Source of the DNA: Acholeplasmatales bacterium
GTDB lineage: Bacteria > Bacillota_I > Bacilli_A > Acholeplasmatales > Anaeroplasmataceae
NCBI GenBank assembly: GCA_017542485.1
Contig: JAFXXC010000029.1
Span: forward strand, 23,572-87,571
Direction: 5' to 3'
Length of the DNA stretch: 64,000 nt
Under the pieces are notes generated by a model, which was not told the origin of the DNA, searched no databases, and saw nothing but the letters and a program-made list of their open reading frames with translations. The position numbers and the translations under genes are program-made. The number at the start of each line of letters is the position of its first letter. The stretch's first letter is position 1. Shown here in pieces: positions 17,698-27,690 of this stretch.

Positions 17698-18726
17698 ATG
17701 AAGTATATTAAGAATAGTTTTAAGGGATTAAAACCATATCATTCTAGCTTAATAACTGATGGTATTATTCTTAATGCGAATGAATCTCCTTATAATCCAC
17801 CAAAGGTAATTATTGAAGAATTTAAAAAAGAAGTAGAGAAAATAGAATTTAATCGTTATCCTGATATGGATGAAAGAGAATTATGTCATTCTATTGCTAA
17901 AAGATTTAATGTTAATGATAATAATGTTACTATTGGTGTTGGATCTGATGAATTATTGGATTGTGTATTTAGAGCAGTAATTGATAATGGTGATAAGGTT
18001 GTTTCATTTTCTCCGTCATTTTCTATGTATAAGGTATTTACTGAGCTTGTAGGTGGAGAATTTGTTGGAGTATATGGTGATGATTTTAAATTTAATGTTG
18101 ATGATATGATTTCATCAATTAAGAATAATAATCCAAAATTAGTATTAATCTGTTTACCTAATAATCCTACTGGTGGATTTTTAAGTGAGAAAGATGTAAG
18201 AAGAATAATTGAGACAACAAGTGGATTAGTATTACTTGATTTAGCTTATATTGATTTTAGTGGATATGATTATACTAATATTGCATTAGAATATGATAAT
18301 GTTATTTCATTTAGAACATTTTCTAAGGCAATGAGCTTACCTTCTATTAGATGTGGTTATGCAATAAGTCGTGATTTTAATATTGATATGATTAATTCTA
18401 TTAAAGCACCATATTCAGTTACTACTATGTCACAAATAATGGCAAGAATAGCTAATGATCATTTCAATTTATATAAAGTACAAATTGATTTAATTATTTC
18501 TGAAAGAGAAAGATTATATAACAATTTATTGAATTTAGGATTTAAAGTATATCCATCTAAGGCTAATTTTATATTTGTAATAATGAATGATAAATATTTT
18601 GATATTTTATTAGAAAATAAGATATATATCCGTAAATTTAAAGAGAATACATATCGTATTACTGTTGGTAGTCAAAAAGAAAATGATACATTAATCGAGG
18701 TGTTAAAATGCGCGAAGCAGAATTAA
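17698..18726 (+). CDS. hisC: Histidinol-phosphate aminotransferase
   Basis: PLP-dependent class I/II aminotransferase converting imidazole-acetol phosphate to histidinol phosphate. 342 aa. The PLP lysine lies in FRTFSKAMSLPSIRCGYA. LNANESPYNPP near the N-terminus, LPNNPTGGF and the C-terminal RITVGSQKEN phosphate-binding arginine region match HisC. The last 19 bases overlap hisB. Confidence 0.96.
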   Translation: MKYIKNSFKGLKPYHSSLITDGIILNANESPYNPPKVIIEEFKKEVEKIEFNRYPDMDERELCHSIAKRFNVNDNNVTIGVGSDELLDCVFRAVIDNGDKVVSFSPSFSMYKVFTELVGGEFVGVYGDDFKFNVDDMISSIKNNNPKLVLICLPNNPTGGFLSEKDVRRIIETTSGLVLLDLAYIDFSGYDYTNIALEYDNVISFRTFSKAMSLPSIRCGYAISRDFNIDMINSIKAPYSVTTMSQIMARIANDHFNLYKVQIDLIISERERLYNNLLNLGFKVYPSKANFIFVIMNDKYFDILLENKIYIRKFKENTYRITVGSQKENDTLIEVLKCAKQN

Positions 18727-19292
18727 AAAGAAAAACAAAGGAAACAGATATTTTTGTTAAATTAAACCTTGATGGTGAGGGTAAATATAATATTGATAGT
18801 GGTATAGGATTTTTTAATCATATGCTAGAGGCATTATCAAAACATTCATCATTTGATATTGATGTAAAATGTAAGGGTGATTTGGATGTTGATTGTCATC
18901 ATACTGTTGAGGATATTGGTATTGTTTTAGGTGATTGTTTTAATAAAGCATTGGTATCTAAAGATGGTATTTCTAGATATTATTCATTCACTATTCCTAT
19001 GGATGATGCATTAGTTATGTGTGCTGTTGATTTATGTGGAAGAAGCTATTATGAATCTAATTGTCGTTTTGATACATTGAAGTGTGGAGATTTTGAAACT
19101 GAATGTACAGATGAATTTTTTAGAAGCTTCGCTGATAATGCCAAGATTAATTTACATTTTGTTATATTAAGAGGATATAATGCACATCATATTATTGAGG
19201 CAATGTTTAAGTCTATGGCTAAGTGCTTAAAGGAAGCAGTAAAAATAGATAGTTCTATTAAGGGAAGTTTATCTACAAAGGGTGTTATTTAA
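18708..19292 (+). CDS. hisB: Imidazoleglycerol-phosphate dehydratase
   Basis: Manganese-dependent dehydratase, the sixth pathway step. 194 aa and monofunctional: there is no fused HAD histidinol-phosphatase domain as in enterobacteria. The two pseudo-repeat metal sites are visible as GFFNHML...CHHTVED and later HFVILRGYNAHHIIEAMFK. It starts inside the 3' end of hisC behind a GAGGTG site, indicating coupled translation, and its stop overlaps the hisH start by one base. Confidence 0.97.
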   Translation: MREAELKRKTKETDIFVKLNLDGEGKYNIDSGIGFFNHMLEALSKHSSFDIDVKCKGDLDVDCHHTVEDIGIVLGDCFNKALVSKDGISRYYSFTIPMDDALVMCAVDLCGRSYYESNCRFDTLKCGDFETECTDEFFRSFADNAKINLHFVILRGYNAHHIIEAMFKSMAKCLKEAVKIDSSIKGSLSTKGVI

Positions 19293-19894
19293 TGATTGCG
19301 ATAATTGATTATGGTATTGGTAATTTAGGCAGTGTAAAAAATGCCTTTGATTATTTAAAAATTGAATCAGTTATAACTAGAGATAAAGATGTTATATTAA
19401 ATGCAGATAAGGTTATATTACCAGGTGTTGGGGCATTTAGTGATGCGATGAATACATTTATTAGTTTTGGTTTTGATAAGGTAATAGATGAATTAATTAA
19501 GAAAAACACACCTATTTTAGGTATTTGTGTCGGTATGCAAATGTTATTTGAAAGAAGCTTTGAATATGGTACACATAAGGGACTTAGTATTTTAAAGGGC
19601 GATTTTGTGAGATTTGATGATGAGAAGGCACTAGTTCCTGAAATAGGATGGAATCAAATTAAGGTTGTGAATGATTCAATTATATTAGAAGGATTGGATA
19701 ATAAGGATTGTTATTTTGTCCATTCATATTATTTATCTAATTATGATCCTATGGATGTAATTAGTTATACAGAATATGCTGGTGTTATATATCCTAGTGC
19801 AGTAAGACGTGGCAATTTGTTTGCATGTCAATTCCATCCAGAAAAATCTGGAGATGTTGGTTTAAGTATTTTAAAGAAATTTGGTGAATTATAG
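19292..19894 (+). CDS. hisH: Imidazole glycerol phosphate synthase, glutaminase subunit
   Basis: Class I glutamine amidotransferase that supplies ammonia to HisF. 200 aa. The triad is visible: nucleophile Cys in GICVGMQML, and His/Glu in FHPEKSG. IDYGIGNLGSVKNAF and LPGVGAF are typical. It overlaps hisB and hisA by single bases. Confidence 0.97.
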   Translation: MIAIIDYGIGNLGSVKNAFDYLKIESVITRDKDVILNADKVILPGVGAFSDAMNTFISFGFDKVIDELIKKNTPILGICVGMQMLFERSFEYGTHKGLSILKGDFVRFDDEKALVPEIGWNQIKVVNDSIILEGLDNKDCYFVHSYYLSNYDPMDVISYTEYAGVIYPSAVRRGNLFACQFHPEKSGDVGLSILKKFGEL

Positions 19895-20604
19895 TGAAAT
19901 TATATCCTGCAATTGATTTACATAATGGAAAAGCTGTTAGACTTTATAAGGGTGATTATAATCAAGTAACTGATTATGGTAATCCTTTGGAGGTTGCTAA
20001 AAGATGGAAGGCTATGGGGGCTTCATTTTTACATTTGGTTGATTTAGATGGAGCAAAGGCTGGTAATTCACTAAATTTAAATGCAGTAAAAGAGATTATT
20101 GATAACGTAGATATTAATCTAGAATTAGGTGGAGGAATAAGAACAATTGAACAAATTGATGAATTACTTAAGATGGGCTTAAATAGAGTTATCATTGGTA
20201 GTAAGGCATTAGATTTAGATTTCGTTAAGGAAGCTATAGATAAATATGGCAGTGATAAAATTGTTATTGGAATTGATTCTAGAAATATGTTAATTTCTAC
20301 TCATGGTTGGCTAGATATGACTGATATTAACGCAGTTGATTTTGCCAATAAATTAAAGAGTATTGGAGTAAAAAATATTATTTTTACTGATATATCTAAG
20401 GATGGTACTTTAGAGGGTATTAATGTTAAAGAAACTAAATTAATGGTAGATACTGGTCTTAATATTATCGCATCAGGTGGAGCAAAGTCACTTGATGATA
20501 TTAAGAATGCGAAAGAAATTGGCTGTTTTGGTATTATTTTAGGTAAGTCAATTTATAATGGAGATATTAATTTAGAAATTGCAATAAAAGAATTTGAGGA
20601 CTAA
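19894..20604 (+). CDS. hisA: ProFAR isomerase
   Basis: (beta/alpha)8-barrel isomerase opening the ribose ring of ProFAR. 236 aa from a GTG that uses the last base of the hisH stop. The catalytic aspartates sit in PAIDLHNGKAVRL and GIDSRN, with two phosphate-binding motifs (ELGGGIR, ASGGAKSLDDI). Homologous to HisF downstream. Confidence 0.97.
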   Translation: MKLYPAIDLHNGKAVRLYKGDYNQVTDYGNPLEVAKRWKAMGASFLHLVDLDGAKAGNSLNLNAVKEIIDNVDINLELGGGIRTIEQIDELLKMGLNRVIIGSKALDLDFVKEAIDKYGSDKIVIGIDSRNMLISTHGWLDMTDINAVDFANKLKSIGVKNIIFTDISKDGTLEGINVKETKLMVDTGLNIIASGGAKSLDDIKNAKEIGCFGIILGKSIYNGDINLEIAIKEFED

Positions 20605-20607
20605 TTT

Positions 20608-21363
20608 ATGCTATGTAAAAGAATAATTCCTTGTTTAGATGTTAAAGAAGGAAGAGTAGTTAAAGGTGTAAATTTTATAGGTTTAAGAGATGCTGGAGAT
20701 CCAGTTCTTATAGCTAAAGGATATTCTGATAGTTTAGCTGATGAGGTTGTATTTTTAGATATTACTGCATCACATGAAAAGCGAGGAATTATTTTAGATG
20801 TTGTTAAAAAGACTGCAGAGGTTGTATTTATTCCTTTGACTGTTGGTGGAGGAATTAATACAATTGAGGATATTCATAATTTGTTAATGGCTGGTGCGGA
20901 TAAGGTATCTATTAATTCAAGTGCTGTTAAGAATCCTAATTTAATTAGTGAAGGTGCTCACAAATATGGTTCACAATGTATTGTTGTGGCTATAGATGCT
21001 AAATTTAATGGAAAATTTTATGAGGTTTATATCCATGGAGGTAGAATACCTACTGGACTAGACGCTATCGAGTGGGCAAAGAAGGTTGAAGAATTAGGCG
21101 CTGGTGAAATATTATTAACTAGTATGGATACAGATGGTGTTAAGAAAGGCTATGAGCTTAATTTAACTAAATTAGTAAGTGAAGCAGTAAAGATTCCTGT
21201 AATTGCCTCAGGTGGTGCTGGATCTAAAGAGGATTTTTATAATTGCTTTAATGAAACTAAAGCTAGTGCAGCTTTAGCTGCTAGTCTTTTCCATTATAAG
21301 GAATTAGAAATTAAAGATTTAAAGGAATATCTAAAGGATAAGGGAGTAGATGTTAGACTATGA
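20608..21363 (+). CDS. hisF: Imidazole glycerol phosphate synthase, cyclase subunit
   Basis: Barrel enzyme that, with HisH, forms imidazole glycerol phosphate and AICAR. 251 aa. The two catalytic aspartates are in [12 protein letters not shown] and VAIDAK; the phosphate sites are TVGGGI and [11 protein letters not shown]. The TGA stop overlaps hisI by 4 bases (ATGA). Confidence 0.98.
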   Translation: MLCKRIIPCLDVKEGRVVKGVNFIGLRDAGDPVLIAKGYSDSLADEVVFLDITASHEKRGIILDVVKKTAEVVFIPLTVGGGINTIEDIHNLLMAGADKVSINSSAVKNPNLISEGAHKYGSQCIVVAIDAKFNGKFYEVYIHGGRIPTGLDAIEWAKKVEELGAGEILLTSMDTDGVKKGYELNLTKLVSEAVKIPVIASGGAGSKEDFYNCFNETKASAALAASLFHYKELEIKDLKEYLKDKGVDVRL

Positions 21364-22007
21364 AAAAACAAGAATTTATTGATGCAGTAAAATTTGATGA
21401 AAATGGATTAGTTGTATGTGTTATTCAAGATTATCATGCTAAAAAGATTAGAATGGTAGCTTATATGAATAAAGAAGCGTTAATTCGTACACTTGATACA
21501 AAAGAAATGACTTATTATTCTCGTTCTAGAAAGTCACTTTGGGTTAAGGGTGAAACATCTGGATATTATCAATATATGCGTGGAGCTTCTATTGATTGTG
21601 ATGGTGATGCATTATTATTCCAAGTTGAACAAAAGGGTGGAATAAGTTGTCACACTGGTAATCAAGTATGTTTTTATAGAGATTTAGAGGATGAAAATTT
21701 ATTCATTACAAATAGAACTAAGAGTGCAAATAGTGATAATGAATTAATTAATCTTGAAGGAACAATTGGGAATAGAATTAAAAATCCTGTTGAAGGCTCA
21801 TATACTAATTATTTAATTGATAAAGGCGAGAATAAGATATTAAAGAAAGTCGGAGAAGAAGCAACAGAGACTGTTATTGCATGTAAAGATGGTAAGCATG
21901 ATGAGATTGTTGGTGAAATAGCAGATCTTATTTATCATTTAACTGTAGAAATGCAAGTTAAAAATGTTAGCTGGAATGACGTATTTGATGAATTGAAAAA
22001 GAGGTAA
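21360..22007 (+). CDS. hisI: Bifunctional PRA-CH / PRA-PH (HisIE)
   Basis: Fusion enzyme for steps two and three. The N-terminal phosphoribosyl-AMP cyclohydrolase (about residues 1-115) has the zinc/magnesium motif [15 protein letters not shown]...[10 protein letters not shown] and the [17 protein letters not shown] signature. The C-terminal phosphoribosyl-ATP pyrophosphohydrolase (about 125-215) has [15 protein letters not shown] and EIADLIYHL. 215 aa. Last histidine gene of the operon. Confidence 0.97.
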   Translation: MKKQEFIDAVKFDENGLVVCVIQDYHAKKIRMVAYMNKEALIRTLDTKEMTYYSRSRKSLWVKGETSGYYQYMRGASIDCDGDALLFQVEQKGGISCHTGNQVCFYRDLEDENLFITNRTKSANSDNELINLEGTIGNRIKNPVEGSYTNYLIDKGENKILKKVGEEATETVIACKDGKHDEIVGEIADLIYHLTVEMQVKNVSWNDVFDELKKR

Positions 22008-22010
22008 TTT

Positions 22011-22562
22011 ATGAGAAAAAATTTTGGTTCTAAGCCTTGGATTTATCCAGAACCAGTATTAATAATTGGAACTTATGATGAAAATAATAAGCCAAATGCT
22101 ATGAACGCAGCATGGGGTGGTATTTATGATTATGATAAGCTTGAGATAAATTTAAGTGAACATAAGACTACAGAAAATCTAAGAATAAATAAAGCTTTTA
22201 CAGTAAGTATTGCGACTTTAAGTACAGTTACTGTATCTGATTTTGTTGGAATAGTATCAGGATCTGATGATCCTGATAAAATGAAAAAAGCAAATTTACA
22301 TGACGTAAAAAGTGAATTTGTTAACGCACCTTTATTTACTGAATATCCTTTAACATTTGAATGTGAGATGGTATCTTTAGGCGATGATTTAAGATTGGTC
22401 GGTAAGATTATTAATGTTTCAGTAGATGAGTCTATTTTAACAAATGGTAAGATCGATCCTTCTAAATTAGAAGCTATATCATTTGACCCAGTAAATAATA
22501 AATACCTACTAGTAAAAGAAGTAGTAGGTAATGCATTTAAGGATGGATTAAAATTAAAATAA
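22011..22562 (+). CDS. Flavin reductase-like FMN-binding protein
   Basis: 183-aa split-barrel protein of the flavin reductase-like family (PPEPVLIIGTYDENNKPNAMNAAWGG-like opening, NLSEHKTTENLRINKAF with FMN contacts, DFVGIVSGSD). Such proteins reduce or bind FMN; the physiological substrate is unknown. It starts 3 bases after hisI with a GAGG site and ends in the operon terminator, so it is the last gene of the his transcript, though no known histidine step needs it. Confidence 0.85.
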   Translation: MRKNFGSKPWIYPEPVLIIGTYDENNKPNAMNAAWGGIYDYDKLEINLSEHKTTENLRINKAFTVSIATLSTVTVSDFVGIVSGSDDPDKMKKANLHDVKSEFVNAPLFTEYPLTFECEMVSLGDDLRLVGKIINVSVDESILTNGKIDPSKLEAISFDPVNNKYLLVKEVVGNAFKDGLKLK

Positions 22563-22576
22563 TCCATCTTTTTTTA
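22542..22576 (+). terminator. Terminator of the his operon
   Basis: GATGGATTA (22542-22550) and TAATCCATC (22560-22568) form a 9-bp stem, followed by at least seven T. The left arm is within the last codons of the flavin reductase gene. Confidence 0.92.
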
Positions 22577-22582
22577 ATTTTA

Positions 22583-22609
22583 AAAAATAAAAAGGAGACC
22601 GAAGTCCCC
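22583..22609 (-). terminator. Terminator of gdhA
   Basis: On the minus strand GGGGAC and GTCTCC pair (one G-U) around a TTCG tetraloop and are followed by a T-rich run. It is back-to-back with the his terminator between the convergent genes. Confidence 0.9.
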
Positions 22610-22620
22610 TTAATAATCTA

Positions 22621-23979
<1,359 letters not shown>

Positions 23980-23995
23980 TCATCAATAAAATTTT

Positions 23996-24013
23996 TTGTG
24001 CGTCCTTGCACAA
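23996..24013. repeat. Inverted repeat in the gdhA 5' leader
   Basis: TTGTGC (23996-24001) and GCACAA (24008-24013) form a perfect 6-bp dyad with a 6-base centre, lying 10-27 bases downstream of the gdhA -10. It could be an operator or an mRNA hairpin. Confidence 0.5.
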
Positions 24014-24022
24014 GCTGATAAA

Positions 24023-24051
24023 AGTATATCACAAAAATTCAAGAAAGTGAA
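24023..24051 (-). promoter_or_regulatory. Promoter of gdhA
   Basis: On the minus strand TTCACT (24051-24046), a 17-base spacer and TATACT (24028-24023) preceded by TG-A (extended -10). Confidence 0.8.
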
Positions 24052-24158
24052 TATATTTTTATAGAAAATTTAAAAAAACGATAAAAATTAAAATAATCTT
24101 CTTTAAAATACGTAAAATGCCGAATTTTTCATTATAAATTTATGAAATTTCTGTAATG

Positions 24159-24167
24159 TGTTATAAT
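24159..24167 (+). promoter_or_regulatory. Extended -10 promoter of the HAD gene
   Basis: TG-T-TATAAT at 24159-24167; the -35 is weak. It lies 37 bases before ATG 24205. Confidence 0.65.
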
Positions 24168-24204
24168 TTATGTGAATATTATTCAATTATTGGTGGTGAA
24201 TTAT

Positions 24205-24858
24205 ATGATTGATGCAATTTTATTCGACTTGGATGGGACTATACTTGATACACTTGCGGATTTGACTGACGCGGTTAATTATGCTAAGTGTGAATATGGC
24301 TATAAGCCAAATACTATTTCTGATACAAGAATGATGATTGGAAATGGTATTAGAAATTTTATTGAGAGAAGTGTAAATCATGATTTGACTCATATAGAAG
24401 AGATTAGTGATAGATTTAAATTATATTATAAGGATAATTGTAATAATAAAACAAAACCTTATGATGGTATATATGATGTGTTAGATTATCTTAAAAGTAA
24501 AAAAATAAAAATGGGAGTAGTATCAAATAAGGCAATTTATGCAACAAGTATATTAATTGATTCTCATTTTGAAGGTTATTTTGATATTGTTTTAGGTGAT
24601 GGAATGGGAATGCCTAAAAAACCGGATCCTACAATTATAAAATACGCTTCTGAAAGATTAAATGTTAGAATAGAAAATACTATTTATATAGGTGATAGTG
24701 ATGTTGATATAAAAACTATAAATAATTCAGGATGTATTGGTATGATTGTATCTTATGGATTTAGAGATAAAAATGAATTATTGAAACTTATTGATAGAAC
24801 ATATGATAGTCCAAAAGAATTATTGTCTACTTTGTTAAATAAAATAGAAAATGAATAA
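24205..24858 (+). CDS. HAD phosphatase, phosphoglycolate phosphatase-like
   Basis: 217 aa from ATG 24205, which has GGTGGTGAA at the proper distance; an upstream in-frame ATA/ATT-rich extension is not needed. Motif I is FDLDGTILDTLADL, motif II VVSNKA, the lysine lies in MPKKPDP and motif IV is YIGDSDVDIKT. The C1 cap and overall length match Gph/PpaX-like enzymes that hydrolyse phosphoglycolate or pyrophosphate. Monocistronic between its own promoter and the ytxK promoter. Substrate not provable from sequence. Confidence 0.88.
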   Translation: MIDAILFDLDGTILDTLADLTDAVNYAKCEYGYKPNTISDTRMMIGNGIRNFIERSVNHDLTHIEEISDRFKLYYKDNCNNKTKPYDGIYDVLDYLKSKKIKMGVVSNKAIYATSILIDSHFEGYFDIVLGDGMGMPKKPDPTIIKYASERLNVRIENTIYIGDSDVDIKTINNSGCIGMIVSYGFRDKNELLKLIDRTYDSPKELLSTLLNKIENE

Positions 24859-24901
24859 AGATATACTAATAATGAAAGAGTTTTTATAATTGTTAGCGTT
24901 A

Positions 24902-24930
24902 TTTACAATAATTTGTAAATTTGTTATAAT
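24902..24930 (+). promoter_or_regulatory. Promoter of the ytxK-ackA unit
   Basis: TTTACA (24902-24907), 17-base spacer, TATAAT (24925-24930) with TG-T in front of the -10. The -35 hexamer is the left arm of a small dyad, TTTACA-6-TGTAAA (24902-24919), which could be an operator. Confidence 0.8.
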
Positions 24931-24946
24931 TAACAAGGTGGTATAA

Positions 24947-25873
24947 GTGCAAGATGTTAAATTGGACAATCTTGAATTATTTTATGATTGTTTAGATGAA
25001 TCAAATAACATATTATATGAAGAATTACATAGACCATATTTTGAATTAATTGAAATGACAGTTAATAATATCTTAGCTGGAGAGGTAACTATAGATTTAG
25101 ATGATGAAGTAGTTGCTAAATTGGATAAGGTGTATGAAAAAATAGCTGATGTTGATTTTTCAGTTGAGGATGTTAGAAAGGCTATGCAATCTATTATATT
25201 AAGAGGATTTAAAGAAATGGGTATTCCAAATGGTAATACTACACCTGATACTCTTGGCATATTTATTACATATTTGATTACTAAACTTAATACCAATAAA
25301 GAAATTAGTATCGCGGATCCATTATGTGGAACAGGTAATTTATTAATTACAATTGCTAATCATTTAGATAAAGAAGTTAATTTAATTGCTTGTGATAATG
25401 ATTTATGGATGACAAAACTAACTAAATTACAATCTGATTTAGTTGGTATTGATACTGAAATTTATTTACAAGATACTATGTCATTATATTTAAGTAATGT
25501 TGATGTAGTAACATTTGATATGCCACATTGTGAGAATAATGATAATGGATATTTTCCATATCAAGCAATACTTCATTATGCTGATTATTTAAAAGATAAT
25601 GGAGCGATGATTGGAATAGTTGAAAATGATTTTTTCGATTATGATAAGAATCAAGAATTTAAAAAGGATTTATTAAAGAAGATGACTATTATAGGTATAG
25701 TAGAATTACCAGATAATATATTTAAATCTTCTAAGCCTAAAATTATATTAGTCCTTAAGAAAAGTGTTGAGGACAAGAAATGCTTTATGGTCAAACTACC
25801 AAGCTTTACAGATGTTAAGGAATTTAATGAATCCTTAATTGATATAGAAGCGTGGTTTGAAAAAAATAAATAA
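24947..25873 (+). CDS. Class I SAM-dependent methyltransferase, YtxK-like
   Basis: 308 aa, starting at GTG 24947 six bases after AAGGTGG. It has an N-terminal helical region, then a SAM-binding motif DPLCGTGNLLITIANHL and an acidic strand LIACDNDLWMTKL. An FDMPHC segment stands where N6-adenine methylases have NPPY. This is the pattern of YtxK, found directly upstream of ackA in Bacillus, exactly as here (26 bases to ackA). The changed catalytic tetrapeptide makes DNA adenine methylation uncertain; target unknown. Confidence 0.85.
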   Translation: MQDVKLDNLELFYDCLDESNNILYEELHRPYFELIEMTVNNILAGEVTIDLDDEVVAKLDKVYEKIADVDFSVEDVRKAMQSIILRGFKEMGIPNGNTTPDTLGIFITYLITKLNTNKEISIADPLCGTGNLLITIANHLDKEVNLIACDNDLWMTKLTKLQSDLVGIDTEIYLQDTMSLYLSNVDVVTFDMPHCENNDNGYFPYQAILHYADYLKDNGAMIGIVENDFFDYDKNQEFKKDLLKKMTIIGIVELPDNIFKSSKPKIILVLKKSVEDKKCFMVKLPSFTDVKEFNESLIDIEAWFEKNK

Positions 25874-25899
25874 TAAATAAATGAAAAGAGGAAGAAATT

Positions 25900-27093
25900 A
25901 TGGCAAAAATTATGGCAGTTAATGCTGGTAGCTCATCAATCAAGTTCCAATTACTTGAAATGCCACAAGAAGTTGTTATCGCATCAGGAGTAATGGAAAG
26001 AATTGGATTAGCTGAGGGTATTTTTACTCTAAAGTATAATGGTAAGAAGGAAGAAACTCATCCAGTTTTACCTACACATGCAGAGGGTGTAGAATTATTA
26101 TTAAAGACTTTAGTTGAAAAGGGAATTGTAAAATCACTTGATGAAATTTCAGGTGTTGGACATAGAGTTGTTCAAGGTGGTGAATTCTTTAAGGATTCTT
26201 CATTAGTTGATGACAGAGTTATCCAAAAGATTCAGGATTTGGCTGATTTAGCTCCACTTCACAATCCTGCTCATATTATTGGTATTAAGGCATTCCAAAA
26301 GGCACTTCCAAATGTTCCAGAGGTTGTTGTATTTGATACAGTATTCCATCAAACAATGCCTGAAGAAGCATATATGTATGCTACACCATATGAGTGGTAT
26401 GAAAAGTATGGTATTAGAAAATATGGTGCTCATGGTACATCTCACAAGTTCGTATCACAAAGAGCTGCTGAATTAATTGGCAAGCCACTTTCTGAAACAA
26501 AGACTATCGTTTGTCACTTAGGTAATGGTGCTTCAATTAGTGCTGTTGATGGTGGTAAGTGTAAGGATACATCTATGGGTTTAACACCACTTGAGGGTAT
26601 TCCTATGGGAACTAGATCTGGTAGTTTGGATCCAACTGTAGTTTCTTATATTTGTGAAAAAGAAAATAAGACAGCTGCTGAAGTTGTAAATATCTTAAAT
26701 AAGAAGTCTGGTTATTTAGGTATGTCTGGTCGTTCAAATGATGCACGTGATGTTACAGCTGGTATGAATGCTGGTGATCATAGATGTAAATTAACATTTG
26801 ATGTTCAAGCTAAGAGAATTGTTGATTATATCGCTGCTTATTATGTATATATGGGTGGTTGTGATGTAATTGCCTTCACTGCTGGTATGGGTGAAAACTT
26901 AAAGCATTTAAGAAAGAATATTTGCGATCGTTTAGGTGTATTAGGTGTTAAGCTTGATGAAAAATTAAATGATACATTCTCTGACGAAAGAATCATTTCT
27001 ACTCCAGATTCTAAGATTCAAGTATGGATTATTCCTACTAACGAGGAAGTTATGATTGCTCGTGATACAGTAAGAATTGCTAATATTAAGTAA
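25900..27093 (+). CDS. ackA: Acetate kinase
   Basis: Makes ATP from acetyl phosphate and ADP in acetate fermentation, or the reverse. 397 aa with the ASKHA-fold signatures VNAGSSSIKFQL and FDTVFHQTMP. GAHGTSHKFVSQRAA, HLGNGASISA and FTAGMGEN are also present. An AGAGGAAG site precedes the ATG. Codon usage is biased toward highly expressed genes. Its neighbour ytxK is the usual one in Bacilli; no pta is in the window. Confidence 0.98.
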   Translation: MAKIMAVNAGSSSIKFQLLEMPQEVVIASGVMERIGLAEGIFTLKYNGKKEETHPVLPTHAEGVELLLKTLVEKGIVKSLDEISGVGHRVVQGGEFFKDSSLVDDRVIQKIQDLADLAPLHNPAHIIGIKAFQKALPNVPEVVVFDTVFHQTMPEEAYMYATPYEWYEKYGIRKYGAHGTSHKFVSQRAAELIGKPLSETKTIVCHLGNGASISAVDGGKCKDTSMGLTPLEGIPMGTRSGSLDPTVVSYICEKENKTAAEVVNILNKKSGYLGMSGRSNDARDVTAGMNAGDHRCKLTFDVQAKRIVDYIAAYYVYMGGCDVIAFTAGMGENLKHLRKNICDRLGVLGVKLDEKLNDTFSDERIISTPDSKIQVWIIPTNEEVMIARDTVRIANIK

Positions 27094-27114
27094 TTTAAAT
27101 ATGATTTAAAAATC

Positions 27115-27143
27115 GATATGGGCTATGCTCATATCTTTTTTTT
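27115..27143 (+). terminator. Terminator of ackA
   Basis: GATATGGGC (27115-27123) pairs with GCTCATATC (27127-27135) with one G-U, loop TAT, then eight T. Confidence 0.93.
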
Positions 27144-27156
27144 GATATTTAAAATA

Positions 27157-27185
27157 TTTATTACTTATTTTTAATATGTTATAAT
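27157..27185 (+). promoter_or_regulatory. Promoter of the small membrane protein gene
   Basis: TTTATT (27157-27162), 17-base spacer and TATAAT (27180-27185) with TG-T before the -10. Confidence 0.65.
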
Positions 27186-27207
27186 TGACTAAAGGTAGGT
27201 GTTTATC

Positions 27208-27606
27208 ATGGGAATGGATATTGAAACAAGAGAAGAGATTGATCTAGATTTAATAGAAATATTAGTAAATTTTAGATGGAAAATAATAAAAAAAGAAGAA
27301 GTTGGATATAATACTCAATCATCTCTTTATGGAATTAAGGTCGTATATACTCTAACAAGAAGTAGAGGAATGTTCCATTATAGAGAGATTAATGAACTTG
27401 AAAATGAGTATTTTAGATTAAGAGATTCTATTAAGAAACCTGTTAAACCATTTAAACCTGCGATATTCTTTTTGTTATTGTTAGGTATTCTTCCTGGTGT
27501 TATATATATTTTTAGTAATAAACATAAAAACAAAGTAATAAAGAAGAATAATGATGCGGCTGCACAAAGAATGAAAAAGATAATTGAAGAAGTTAATATT
27601 TTGTAA
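27208..27606 (+). CDS. Small single-TM protein of unknown function
   Basis: 132 aa from ATG 27208, behind AAAGGTAGGTG; an in-frame GTG at 27199 lies within that site. The N-terminal 80 residues are polar and mixed alpha/beta. One hydrophobic helix follows (about residues 91-110, AIFFLLLLGILPGVIYIF) and then a basic tail (NKHKNKVIKKNN). No family recognised. The gene has its own extended -10 promoter and no clear terminator before aroF 84 bases downstream. Confidence 0.7.
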   Translation: MGMDIETREEIDLDLIEILVNFRWKIIKKEEVGYNTQSSLYGIKVVYTLTRSRGMFHYREINELENEYFRLRDSIKKPVKPFKPAIFFLLLLGILPGVIYIFSNKHKNKVIKKNNDAAAQRMKKIIEEVNIL

Positions 27607-27690
27607 AAAAATAATAGATTTTTTTAATATGGTTTTATATAATTATAGATGCATGACTATTCAATTGTTATGTAGAGGATGGTAGTATAA

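Noticed and set aside
22130..22567. 145-codon minus-strand frame opposite the flavin reductase gene
   Set aside because: Shadow of a gene with clear family motifs; it also runs through the his terminator.
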